A stretch of 39,739 nt of DNA from the NCBI GenBank assembly GCA_965228905.1, contig CBDDII010000001.1:1-39739 (forward strand). The letters run 5' to 3'. Numbering within the stretch: position 1 is the first letter of the stretch; every line of letters starts with the position of its first letter. Under the pieces are notes generated by a model. The model worked only from the letters and a program-made list of their open reading frames with translations, made no database searches and was not told the origin of the DNA. Below are positions 18,379 through 26,470 of the stretch, piece by piece. The stretch comes from CALKXV01 sp965228905. GTDB lineage: Bacteria > Pseudomonadota > Alphaproteobacteria > Rhodobacterales > Rhodobacteraceae. The translations under genes were made by a program, and so were the position numbers.

Positions 18379-19284
18379 ATGACAGACGCCGTCACCACGC
18401 ATCAGGCCGCCGAGGATGCGCGCAACGATGACATTCTCATCTATGTTGACGGAAAGATGAAACCCCGCTCCGAGGCGGCGGTAAGCGTCTTTGACAGTGG
18501 GTTCATGCTTGGCGATGGCGTTTGGGAAGGGCTGCGCCTCTACAACGGAACCTGGGCCTTTCTCGACGAACATATGGACCGCCTGTTCGAGGCGGCCAAG
18601 GCGATCGATCTGGACATTGGCATGGGCAAGGACGACGTCATCGCGGCGCTGATCGAAACCCAGCAGGCCAACACGATGACGACCGACGCACATGCGCGCC
18701 TGATGGTCACACGCGGCGTCAAGTCACGACCGTTTCAGCACCCTTCGCTCAGCCGGCAAGGACCCACGATGGTCATCATCATGGAGCATTCAAAGCCCCG
18801 TATTCCCCGCCCGATCAAGCTGGCCACGGTTCCGCATCAGCGCGGTCTACCGATGACCCAGGACCCAAAGCTGAACTCTCACTCCAAGCTCAACTGCATT
18901 CTTGCCTGCATCGCCGCCGAAAAGGCGGGTGCCGACGAAGCCCTGATGCTGGACGTGCATGGTTTCGTGAACACCACGAATGCCTGCAACTTCTTCATCG
19001 TACGAAAGGGCGCCGTCTGGACCTCGACCGGGGACTATTGCATGAACGGGATCACGCGGCAAAAGGTCATCGACCTGTGCAAGGCCAACGGCATCCCGGT
19101 TTTTGAGCGAAACTATTCACTGGTGGATACCTACGGCGCAGACGAAGCATTTCTGACCGGCACGTTCGGGGCACAGACGCCCGTGGGCGCGATTGACGGT
19201 CGGGTCATCGGAACCGGCGAACTTGGGCCCGTGACGACACGTATCCGGGAACTCTACAAATCACTCGTCGAGGCCAGCACATGA
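18379..19284 (+). CDS. Class IV aminotransferase (branched-chain/D-amino acid type)
   Basis: PLP-dependent aminotransferase of fold type IV, 301 residues. Family features are FDSGFMLGDGVWEGLRLYNG near residue 45, the PLP lysine in LNSHSKLNCILA near residue 175, and NTTNACNFFIV near residue 205, followed by the phosphate-binding NGITRQKVIDLC. It could act on branched-chain amino acids, D-amino acids or aminodeoxychorismate; the motifs do not decide. Its stop overlaps the start of the sulfotransferase-like gene in ATGA, so the two proteins are made together. AGGACC precedes the ATG. Confidence 0.85.
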   Translation: MTDAVTTHQAAEDARNDDILIYVDGKMKPRSEAAVSVFDSGFMLGDGVWEGLRLYNGTWAFLDEHMDRLFEAAKAIDLDIGMGKDDVIAALIETQQANTMTTDAHARLMVTRGVKSRPFQHPSLSRQGPTMVIIMEHSKPRIPRPIKLATVPHQRGLPMTQDPKLNSHSKLNCILACIAAEKAGADEALMLDVHGFVNTTNACNFFIVRKGAVWTSTGDYCMNGITRQKVIDLCKANGIPVFERNYSLVDTYGADEAFLTGTFGAQTPVGAIDGRVIGTGELGPVTTRIRELYKSLVEAST

Positions 19285-19973
19285 AAATCGCGATGTGGTC
19301 GGGCCCGCGCAACCTGTCAACGGCCATGATGTACAGTTTCGGGAACCGCGGTGATCTGTCTGTCTGGGACGAGCCGTTTTATGCCTCCTATCTGGCCAGG
19401 ACCGGTCTTCAACACCCGATGCGGCAAGAAGTGTTGGCGCACGGTTTGCAGGATGCAAACGAAGTTGCCGCGCAGATCAGCGCGATGCAAAGTGGCGTCT
19501 TTCTTAAACTGATGGGCTTTCACATGGGGGAAGACGCGCCCATGGACTGGGCGCAAGACTTCACCCATGTTCACCTTCTGCGCCATCCGGCGCGGGTTAT
19601 CGCCAGCTATGCCGCCAAGCGCGAGGCCCCCACCCGCAACGACATCGGGTTCGACCAGCAATGGGCGCTCTATCAGCAGTTTCCGGGTCCGGTCATCAGT
19701 GCCGAGGACATTCGCGAGGCACCAAAGGTGATGCTGCGAAAATTATGTGACGAGATCGGCCTGGAATGGACCGACGCCATGCTGTCCTGGCCGAAAGGAC
19801 CCAAGCCCTTTGATGGGATCTGGGCCTCCCACTGGTATGACGCCGTCCATCAATCAACCGGGTTCGCGGGGGCGGAAGGGCCGCTGCCAACTCTTAACGG
19901 TGATCTTGCCGTTCTGTGCGATGCAGTTCTTCCGATCTATAACTCCCTTTCAGAGCTGAAGTTGCGTTCGTAG
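19281..19973 (+). CDS. Sulfotransferase-like P-loop protein
   Basis: A 230-residue protein of the sulfotransferase fold. The N-terminal MWSGPRNLSTAMMYSF matches the 5'-phosphosulfate loop, and HLLRHPARVIASYAAKR fits the 3'-phosphate-binding helix. Whether it binds PAPS or has another role is open; several residues differ from classical enzymes. Translation is coupled to the class IV aminotransferase gene. As I recall, plants carry fusions of these two domains (branched-chain-aminotransferase-like proteins), which would support a shared role. It converges on the FAD/NAD(P)-binding gene with 55 bases between them. Confidence 0.7.
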   Translation: MKIAMWSGPRNLSTAMMYSFGNRGDLSVWDEPFYASYLARTGLQHPMRQEVLAHGLQDANEVAAQISAMQSGVFLKLMGFHMGEDAPMDWAQDFTHVHLLRHPARVIASYAAKREAPTRNDIGFDQQWALYQQFPGPVISAEDIREAPKVMLRKLCDEIGLEWTDAMLSWPKGPKPFDGIWASHWYDAVHQSTGFAGAEGPLPTLNGDLAVLCDAVLPIYNSLSELKLRS

Positions 19974-20028
19974 GCATCGCCACGAAAACCGTACATGGCG
20001 CCAAGCCCGTTCAGCTTGAGAAGGAAAC

Positions 20029-21681
20029 CTAACGGTCGGCAGAGTCGCGTCCCGTTTCCAACCGTCTCGCAGCCCCGTCAGCCCACCTATGCGACGCTTC
20101 CCCGAAACAATCGTGCAGCGAATCCGCCGCAATGACACTGCCCAGGGCAAGCCGGCCAAGAAAGGATAGCCCCGCCGACCTTTCTCCACACGCTCCAATC
20201 ACGGTCCCATCGGCCGCTATCTTCGCCCCAAGCCCGTCTTTCACCTGGGTCAGGCGTCCATGCGAAATCAGCCCGGTGATCAGTGTGGCGGTGACGATTG
20301 CCAAATCCGGCGAGGGAAGAACCGCGTCGATCATAAAATCCGCAGTTACCTCCCGCCCGCCCGACGTCAACCTCCAACCACGTTCCACAGTCTTGATTTC
20401 GGGGTCCGCCGACCACGCCGGATCGACAATGCCCGCCTCGATCAGCGCCACCAGTTCCCGGCTCGACGAAACCGGTGGACCATAGGAATAACGTTTCAGC
20501 CCTTCGTCGAAACCGATCAGCAATTCCACCGTATCCGCCGGAGTCTTGGTCGGGTTATAGCCCTGGCGAACCTGATCCTGCCATTTTCGCCAAACCTGTC
20601 CGATGACATATCCCACACTCGGCGGCACGCGCCCCTCGGCCATTGCAATGCCTTGCATGAGCGCCTCGGTCGTGTCCCCGTCCTCTTGCGTACCCGGCGA
20701 CGACCATTCCTTTTGAAGCCAATCGGCAACGTCCCCCGTGCCACCGGTTTTGTCCAGAATGCGCGTGGCAACAGGAACAAGCGCCTCGTTGATAAGATTG
20801 CGCGCCCGCGCGACATCTGCGGCCGAGGCATCGCACATGGCTTCCAGGAAGGTTTGCGTTTCTGCATCGCCCGGTTCGTACAAGGCGTCGATGGCTTCGG
20901 TCTCCGGCTTCGGGAAGGGCGCGCGCCCGTCAAGTGAGAACGGCAGGATCAAAGCCGGTTCGCGTCCCGAGGGGATATACTTTCCATCACGGAACGTCCC
21001 GCCCTGCGCCACGGTCAGCACACGAAACACGTCAAAAGCCGACAAGGCCAGGCCGCGAATGGCGACCGTCCTGCCAGGCCAGCCTTCGGCACTTTTCGCA
21101 AGGATGTGTGCAGGGTATGCGCCAGTCAGAACACCATCGGACTGCTTTGCATGATCCTGCCATTCCGCCATTTGATCGTCGGGCTGGACCGCAGGCTGTC
21201 CAAGGGTCAGCAGCACTTCCCGGTAGGGGCCGAACACCTGATCTTCGGCTCGAAGTTGCCAGCCGTCCTTGCCTCGTTCGACGGCATCAATTCGCAACGG
21301 CCTGAGGTCGAGCGAAAGTGACTCATGCTTCAACAGATCGTCAAACCGCGCCTTCAGATAACGCCCAAGGTCCGCACGCGGGGGAAAGGCGTCCGGATCG
21401 TCTCCCCTATCGCCCAGCCAATCGGCAAAGGAGCCACAACCGCCATCGGTAGCCCCGCGAATGTCGATGTCGCGGATCGGAATGTTCAACCGGCAAAGCG
21501 GGCTTTCCACCGGATCGAAATTTGGGCCCGCACCGGGCGTCGCGAATGGTTCGAAAATATCGACCTTCAGGGGTTGGAGCGACGATGGAATGGCAGCAGC
21601 CAACGCCTCAACGGCCCCCAGACCGCGCGGGCCAAAACCGACGATAGCGACCTTTGCGGTGTCATTGCCTTGCATCGCCAT
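20029..21681 (-). CDS. FAD/NAD(P)-binding protein (NAD_binding_9 type)
   Basis: A 550-residue predicted flavoprotein. The N-terminal dinucleotide fold is KVAIVGFGPRGLGAVEAL (about 10-27), followed by LNIPIRDIDIRG and, near residue 200, a second segment GRTVAIRGLALSAFDV. Its C-terminal LALGSVIAADSLHDCF is the part duplicated in the decayed fragment at 17861-18244. The reaction is unknown; relatives are annotated as hydroxylase-like oxidoreductases. It may work with the adjacent aminotransferase and sulfotransferase-like proteins, on proximity alone. No strong Shine-Dalgarno is seen for the first ATG, and a second ATG lies two codons later. Confidence 0.75.
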   Translation of the reverse strand: MAMQGNDTAKVAIVGFGPRGLGAVEALAAAIPSSLQPLKVDIFEPFATPGAGPNFDPVESPLCRLNIPIRDIDIRGATDGGCGSFADWLGDRGDDPDAFPPRADLGRYLKARFDDLLKHESLSLDLRPLRIDAVERGKDGWQLRAEDQVFGPYREVLLTLGQPAVQPDDQMAEWQDHAKQSDGVLTGAYPAHILAKSAEGWPGRTVAIRGLALSAFDVFRVLTVAQGGTFRDGKYIPSGREPALILPFSLDGRAPFPKPETEAIDALYEPGDAETQTFLEAMCDASAADVARARNLINEALVPVATRILDKTGGTGDVADWLQKEWSSPGTQEDGDTTEALMQGIAMAEGRVPPSVGYVIGQVWRKWQDQVRQGYNPTKTPADTVELLIGFDEGLKRYSYGPPVSSSRELVALIEAGIVDPAWSADPEIKTVERGWRLTSGGREVTADFMIDAVLPSPDLAIVTATLITGLISHGRLTQVKDGLGAKIAADGTVIGACGERSAGLSFLGRLALGSVIAADSLHDCFGEASHRWADGAARRLETGRDSADR

Positions 21682-21771
21682 GTTGTGCAGCAGGATTTAA
21701 TGCGTTGCAATCACGACGTGAGTGAAATCCGGAGGCCTCGAAGTCTGAGACCGCGCGCTGACACCACCTCG

Positions 21772-22566
21772 CTAGTGGCCTGCCGCCATGGTCTCTTTCG
21801 GTGGCTCCTTTGCCCCTGTCATGAAGGCCACCGCGTCCGACATGGTGTAGTCCTTGGGATCAATCGTACACAGCCGCTTGCCCAACCTATGCACGTGAAT
21901 GCGGTCGGCCACCTCGAACACATGAGGCATGTTGTGGCTGATCAGGATGATCGGAATGCCGCGCGATTTCACGTCCTGGATCAACTCCAGCACACGGCGG
22001 CTTTCCTTCACACCCAGGGCCGCCGTCGGTTCGTCCATGATGATGAACTTCGACGCGAAAGCCGCGGCACGGGCAACCGCTACCCCCTGACGTTGCCCGC
22101 CTGACAGGGTTTCGACCGCCTGGTTGATGGACTGCACGGTCATCAACCCAAGCTCGGTCAGCTTGTCACGGGCGAATTTCTCCATCGCCGCGCGGTCCAA
22201 CTGCCGCAGGTACTTGCCCATGAACCCTTCTTTACGGATCTCGCGCCCCATGAACATGTTGTCGGCAATCGAAAGGGCTGGTGACATGGCAAGGGTCTGA
22301 TAGACGATCTCGATCCCCATGTTGCGCGCGTCCATCGGCGAAGTGAAGTTGACCGGCTTGCCCTCGATCAGGATCTCGCCCTCGTCGGGGATCGTCGCCC
22401 CGCAGATGGCCTTGACGATCGAGGATTTGCCCGCGCCGTTGTCGCCGATCACGGCCAGGATTTCCCCCTGGCGCAATTCGAAATCCGAATGGTCGATTGC
22501 GGTGACGTGGCCGTAACGCTTCACGATTCCGCGGCCCTGAACGACAGGTGTGGCTGTGTCAGACAT
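21772..22566 (-). CDS. frcA: Sugar ABC transporter ATPase, FrcA type
   Basis: ATPase of a sugar importer, 264 residues, with a single ATPase domain. This is the short form found in the Frc (fructose/mannose/ribose) system, not the double-domain form of RbsA/XylG. Walker A is GDNGAGKSS, the signature LSGGQRQGVAVARAAAF, Walker B FIIMDEPTAALGV, and the late segment HRLGKRLCTIDPKDYTMSDA resembles FrcA closely. The ATG at 22566 shares one base with the permease stop (TAATG), giving tight coupling. The substrate is inferred from similarity and from the ROK regulator. Confidence 0.8.
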   Translation of the reverse strand: MSDTATPVVQGRGIVKRYGHVTAIDHSDFELRQGEILAVIGDNGAGKSSIVKAICGATIPDEGEILIEGKPVNFTSPMDARNMGIEIVYQTLAMSPALSIADNMFMGREIRKEGFMGKYLRQLDRAAMEKFARDKLTELGLMTVQSINQAVETLSGGQRQGVAVARAAAFASKFIIMDEPTAALGVKESRRVLELIQDVKSRGIPIILISHNMPHVFEVADRIHVHRLGKRLCTIDPKDYTMSDAVAFMTGAKEPPKETMAAGH

Positions 22567-23636
22567 TATGCCGATACCTTTCTGATCCATTGGTCGACCG
22601 CGACAGCGGCAATGATGAGAAGCCCGATCAACAGGTAAGTCCATTGCGCATCGGCCCCGAGAAGCCTGAGGCCAAGCGTGAAGACACCGACGATAAGTGC
22701 GCCGAACAGCGATCCAAGGATCGACCCGCGCCCGCCGAACAGCGAAATGCCCCCGATCACGACAGCGGTGATGCTTTCGATGTTCGCAAGCTGACCCGAG
22801 GTGGGCGAGACCGATCCGATCCGCCCGATCAGCGCCCATCCGGCAAAGGCACAGATCAATCCCGATAGCATGTAGACGGACATCAGCGTCTTGTGGACGT
22901 CCACACCGGACAATTCCGCCGCTTCGGGATCATCGCCCACGGCATAGACGTGTCGGCCCCAGGCCGTGTGCCTCAGCGCATAGGACAGGATCAGGATCAG
23001 GATCAGCATGAACAACACGCCGACCGTGAAGGTGGCCCCGCCGATGCTGAACTTGGTGCCAAAGAACTGAAGGAAGGGCGCTTCGGCCTCGATATCCTGG
23101 CTGCGGATGGTCTCGTTTGCGGAATAAAGGAAATTCGTCGCCAGCACGATCTGCCACATGCCAAGGGTCACGATGAAAGGCGGCAGTTTTACGCGGCTGA
23201 CAAGCCAGCCGTTGATAGCGCCGATCACCGTTCCGACGAAAAGCCCGCAAACAACCGCCACGGCGGGCGGCAGGCCATAGCGAAAGGTGAACTGGCCCAT
23301 GACGACCGAACTCAACACCATGATCGCCCCGACCGAAAGGTCGATACCAGCCGTCAGGATGATCAGGCTTTGCGCAGCCGCCACGATGCCGACAATCTGA
23401 ACCTGTTGCAGGATCAGCGTCATCGCGAAAGGGGAAAAGAACTTCGATCCAAGGATCAGTCCGAACGCCAGGATCGCGGCCAGCAACACGATCAAAGGCA
23501 CAAGCGACGGGTTGACGTGCAACGCATGTTGCAGCGTGCCGACGATCCCACGCTTCCCGTGATCGAACGACGCGACCGTGTCTGTTCGGTTCGCCGCCGT
23601 TTCGTAATCCTGGGTGTTTCCCGATGCCTCAGACAT
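22566..23636 (-). CDS. frcC: Sugar ABC transporter permease, FrcC type
   Basis: Inner-membrane permease, 356 residues, of the RbsC/FrcC family (BPD_transp_2). About ten hydrophobic segments are visible, with the family motifs LIILTAGIDLSVGAIMVLSS, LGMWQIVLATNFLYS and GGISLFGGRGSILGSLFGAL. The cytoplasmic loop contains GDDPEAAELSGVDVHK. The start at 23636 follows GGGAGGGGAA; an ATG 15 bases further upstream has no such site. It forms the pore for the binding protein encoded upstream. Confidence 0.82.
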   Translation of the reverse strand: MSEASGNTQDYETAANRTDTVASFDHGKRGIVGTLQHALHVNPSLVPLIVLLAAILAFGLILGSKFFSPFAMTLILQQVQIVGIVAAAQSLIILTAGIDLSVGAIMVLSSVVMGQFTFRYGLPPAVAVVCGLFVGTVIGAINGWLVSRVKLPPFIVTLGMWQIVLATNFLYSANETIRSQDIEAEAPFLQFFGTKFSIGGATFTVGVLFMLILILILSYALRHTAWGRHVYAVGDDPEAAELSGVDVHKTLMSVYMLSGLICAFAGWALIGRIGSVSPTSGQLANIESITAVVIGGISLFGGRGSILGSLFGALIVGVFTLGLRLLGADAQWTYLLIGLLIIAAVAVDQWIRKVSA

Positions 23637-23708
23637 GTCTTCCCCTCCCACAGTGAACTGTCCGCAAGATCACCGTAGCAAAATTCTGAACTGAATGGTC
23701 AAAGAAAT

Positions 23709-23731
23709 GGGAGGCGCAGATCGCGCCTCCC
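23709..23731 (-). terminator. Intercistronic hairpin after sugar-binding protein gene
   Basis: Nine perfect pairs, GGGAGGCGC and GCGCCTCCC, loop of five. On the minus strand it is followed by CATTTCTTTG. It lies between the binding-protein stop and the permease start and probably attenuates or stabilises the transcript. Confidence 0.6.
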
Positions 23732-23745
23732 GAAAGGTCAGCCGA

Positions 23746-24765
23746 TCAACCCCAGCAGAGGTCCTTGCCTTCGGCGACAGACAGCGAGTCAACGCCGTCT
23801 GCAGGCTGGTCGGTAATCAGGGCAACGCCGGTATCATAAAAGTCCTTGCCCGGGGTGTTTTCCGGTTTGGTGCCATTCTCGGCCCAGGCCTGAACCGCTT
23901 CGACGCCAAGCGATGCCATCAGCAGCGGATACTGCTGGCTGGTCGCGCCGATCACGCCGGCCTCGACGTTGGCAACGCCAGGGCAACCACCGTCGACGGA
24001 AACGATCAGCACGTCGTTTTCACGCCCGATCGCTTTCAGCGCCTCATAGGCACCGGCGGCAGCCGGTTCGTTGATGGTGTAAACCACGTTGATCTCGGGA
24101 TCGGTCGCCAGAAGGTTTTCCATCGCCTTGCGGCCACCTTCCTCGTTACCGGCGGTCACGTCGTTGCCGATGATGCGAGGATCGGTCTCGTCACCCCATT
24201 TGTTCGGGTCACCAAGGTCGATGCCAAAGCCCTGAAGGAAGCCCTGGTCGCGCAAAACACCGACCGAAGGCTGGGACACGGCAAGGTCCAACATGGCGAT
24301 CTTGGCATCCGCAGCGGCATCGCCAAGGCTGGCAGCCGCCCATTTGCCGATCAGTTCACCGGCCAGGAAGTTGTCCGTCGCAAAGGTTGCGTCGGCAGAA
24401 TCAATCGGCTCCAGCGGCGTGTCGAGCGCAATCACCAGCAGCCCCGCATCGCGCGCCTGCTGGACAGCCGGAACGATCGAGCTGGTGTCGGACGCCGTCA
24501 AAAGGATGCCCTTCGCACCGTCAAGAATGCAGGTTTCAATCGCCTGAACCTGAGTTTCATGGTCGCCGTCGACCTTGCCCGCAAAGGCTTTCAGCGTCAT
24601 GCCAAGCTCTTCGGCCTTGGCGGTCGCGCCTTCCCGCATCTTGACGAAGAAGGGGTTGGTGTCGGTTTTCGTGATCAGGCAGACGGTTTCGCCTGCCGCA
24701 TAAGCCGATGTCGATGCCAGAGCAAAGGCAGCGGCGGAAACGCCGAGCGTCAGCAGTTTCTTCAT
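23746..24765 (-). CDS. frcB: Sugar ABC transporter periplasmic binding protein, FrcB type
   Basis: Periplasmic receptor, 339 residues, Peripla_BP_4 (ribose-binding-like) fold. A Sec signal peptide (LLTLGVSAAAFALASTSAYA) is followed by CLITKTDTNPFFVKMREGA, the standard start of this family. Further ligand-pocket segments are ALDTPLEP, TNEEGG-like AGNEEGGRKAM, and INEPAAAGAYEAL. Four cysteines are present in the mature part, including one near the C-terminus (DLCWG), so a disulfide is possible. The gene is first in a minus-strand operon with permease and ATPase, divergent from a ROK regulator. No fructokinase gene follows, unlike the rhizobial frc operon as I recall it. Confidence 0.85.
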   Translation of the reverse strand: MKKLLTLGVSAAAFALASTSAYAAGETVCLITKTDTNPFFVKMREGATAKAEELGMTLKAFAGKVDGDHETQVQAIETCILDGAKGILLTASDTSSIVPAVQQARDAGLLVIALDTPLEPIDSADATFATDNFLAGELIGKWAAASLGDAAADAKIAMLDLAVSQPSVGVLRDQGFLQGFGIDLGDPNKWGDETDPRIIGNDVTAGNEEGGRKAMENLLATDPEINVVYTINEPAAAGAYEALKAIGRENDVLIVSVDGGCPGVANVEAGVIGATSQQYPLLMASLGVEAVQAWAENGTKPENTPGKDFYDTGVALITDQPADGVDSLSVAEGKDLCWG

Positions 24766-24879
24766 GGGTTCCTCCCGTTAGGTGTCATTGGCAGAGTCGA
24801 AGTTTCGACCCCCAAGCCTGCATCTATGTCCTCATGCAGGTTGCTCCCTAAAAAATGCGATTCGACACGCCCTGTCAAT

Positions 24880-24902
24880 AAATAAACTAACTTGATTTAT
24901 TT
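24880..24902. promoter_or_regulatory. Palindromic operator candidate between frcB and ROK regulator
   Basis: A 23-base imperfect palindrome in the 24766-24941 divergent region: AAATAAA (24880-24886) and TTTATTT (24896-24902), with inner AA and TT also symmetric about 24891. It is the most AT-rich and most symmetric part of the region. ROK repressors such as NagC and Mlc bind sites with TTATTT/AAATAA-type arms, so it is a plausible binding site for the divergent regulator. Confidence 0.5.
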
Positions 24903-24941
24903 GTCAGAAATGTCATGTTTTCAAGCAAATAGGAACCTGTG

Positions 24942-26153
24942 ATGAATGCGATCATGGACGGTGATGCGCAGATAACGATAAAAGCTGGCGTAAGTCAGAG
25001 CGGCGTTCGCGAACACAACGAACGTCTGGTTCTGACCATCCTGCAACGGCACGGGCCCACGCCCGGTGCCGAAATCGCGCGTCTGACCGGCCTCTCGCCC
25101 CAGACCATTTCGATCATCCTCAGAAAACTTGAAGGGGACGAGATCGTCAGGCGCGGCAACCCCATTCGCGGCAAGGTCGGCAAACCCTCGATCCCCATGG
25201 AGTTGAACCCCGAAGGTGTCTTTTCTATCGGCATGAAGATCGGGCGGCGCAGCGCGGAACTCATGCTGATGGATTTCTCAGGTGCGACGCGAAACTACAT
25301 CTCCACGGCCTATGATTACCCCTTTCCCGATGCCGTTTTCGGCTTTCTGGAGGAAGGCTTGCAGCAATTGGAGGAAGAACAGCCCGCAAGAATACGCGAC
25401 AAGATCTGCGGCATCGGCATCGGCGTTCCCTTCGAACTTTGGAAATGGCACGATCTGGCAGGAATCGCGGCCAAGCGGTTTCACTCGTGGAAAGACATCA
25501 GCTTCAAGGCCGAGGTCGCGCGGTTCTCTGACCTGCCGGTCTTCGTGATGAACGACGGAACCGCCGCCTGCCACGCCGAGCAGCTCTACGGGCGCGGGAA
25601 AGAGTTTCGTGACTACGCCTATGTCTACATCGGCTCTTTCGTCGGTGGCGGTATCGTGCTCAATCGCACGGTCCTTGAGGGCAATCAGGGAAACGCCGGG
25701 GCCTTGGGCTCCATGCGCACGACCGGCCCCCTTGGCGAAAGCCAGCAGTTGATCGACGTTGCCTCGCTCCACCTTCTCGAAGCGCGGCTTGTGGAATCCG
25801 GCGTCGATCCGAAAGAGATGTGGCGTCGCCCCCAGGAGTGGAGCAACATTGCACGCTTCGTGAACCCCTGGATCGGTGAAACGGCTCAGGAACTTGCCAA
25901 GGCCTCGCTTTCGGTCTGCTCGGTCATCGACTTCGAAGCGATCCTGATCGACGGTGCCTTCCCCAAGGACGTCCGCGAAGAAATCGTCGCAAGGGTGCAG
26001 CGCTATATCGTCAACCAGGACAAACGCGGCTTGATCACCCCCAGGATCGAGGCCGGCAGCACCGGCGAAGCCGCCCGGTGCATCGGTGCGGCCAGCAGCC
26101 CGATATTTTCGCAGTTCTTCCTGAACACCAACGCCGGGCTGTCCTCGGGCTGA
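24942..26153 (+). CDS. ROK-family transcriptional regulator
   Basis: A 403-residue regulator, NagC/Mlc-like. The N-terminal winged helix (about 25-85) includes GVREHNERLVLTIL and GAEIARLTGLSPQTISIILR. The sugar-binding ROK domain follows, with VFVMNDGTAACHAE and the late GNAGALGSM segment. Classical zinc-binding cysteines of the ROK motif are not evident. ATG at 24942 is 7 bases after AGGA; a GTG one codon earlier is equally open. It sits divergently from the Frc-type sugar importer and is likely its sugar-responsive repressor, in line with frcR in Sinorhizobium. This is inference from family and position. Confidence 0.85.
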   Translation: MNAIMDGDAQITIKAGVSQSGVREHNERLVLTILQRHGPTPGAEIARLTGLSPQTISIILRKLEGDEIVRRGNPIRGKVGKPSIPMELNPEGVFSIGMKIGRRSAELMLMDFSGATRNYISTAYDYPFPDAVFGFLEEGLQQLEEEQPARIRDKICGIGIGVPFELWKWHDLAGIAAKRFHSWKDISFKAEVARFSDLPVFVMNDGTAACHAEQLYGRGKEFRDYAYVYIGSFVGGGIVLNRTVLEGNQGNAGALGSMRTTGPLGESQQLIDVASLHLLEARLVESGVDPKEMWRRPQEWSNIARFVNPWIGETAQELAKASLSVCSVIDFEAILIDGAFPKDVREEIVARVQRYIVNQDKRGLITPRIEAGSTGEAARCIGAASSPIFSQFFLNTNAGLSSG

Positions 26154-26290
26154 CACACTCACCAAGTTTCTGCACGATTTTTCAGCATCGCCCCGGTTTA
26201 GGTGTCGCACATTCGGGCAATGACCCGCTTGGCGCGGAAATTTCGCCCCTGTCGCGGGCATCTGCGCCGCCATGGCGTCTAACCTGAAAC

Positions 26291-26407
26291 CGCAGGGCGT
26301 CTAGGGTTCCGTCTGGCCAAAACCCCAGAGCTGGTCCGAGAGACGCCGCCACATTGGCAAATTCCAGTGCGGTACACGGCGGGAAAAAATCCCGGGAGAG
26401 CACTGCG
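26291..26407 (+). promoter_or_regulatory. Guanidine-I (ykkC) riboswitch aptamer
   Basis: The conserved ykkC core is readable in order: CTAGGGTTCCG (26301-26311), GGTCCGAGAG (26333-26342), ACACGGCGGGA (26374-26384) and CCCGGGAGAG (26391-26400). The expected helices also form: closing stem CGCAG (26291-26295)/CTGCG (26403-26407); TCTGG (26312-26316)/CCAGA (26325-26329); an imperfect variable hairpin between CCGC (26346-26349) and GCGG (26369-26372); and CGGGA (26380-26384)/TCCCG (26390-26394) with an A5 loop. This RNA class binds guanidinium and usually turns expression on. It lies 64 bases before the first gene of a guanidine transport and hydrolysis operon, which agrees with the reading. The promoter should lie in 26154-26290; I could not define it. 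Confidence 0.93.
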
Positions 26408-26468
26408 ACGGTTCGGCCGCGTCTCTCACTGTTGTCTCCGGTCGGGCATGAAATCGACCTGGAGGTAA
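26408..26468 (+). promoter_or_regulatory. Probable riboswitch expression platform with Shine-Dalgarno hairpin
   Basis: Bases 26432-26441 (TTGTCTCCGG) can pair with 26459-26468 (CTGGAGGTAA) over ten positions including three G-U pairs, which would bury the GGAGG Shine-Dalgarno at 26461-26465. An inner GTCG/CGAC pairing can extend it. Separately, GCGTCTCTC (26419-26427) is the exact complement of GAGAGACGC (26338-26346) in the aptamer core. No stem followed by a T-run is seen, so control is more likely translational than by termination. Confidence 0.55.
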
Positions 26469-26470
26469 AG

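Noticed and set aside
26230..26246. Sigma-54-like promoter (TGGCGCG then TTTCG) upstream of the guanidine riboswitch
   Set aside because: The GC pair expected at -12 is not in register with the GG at -24, and the -12 box is poor.
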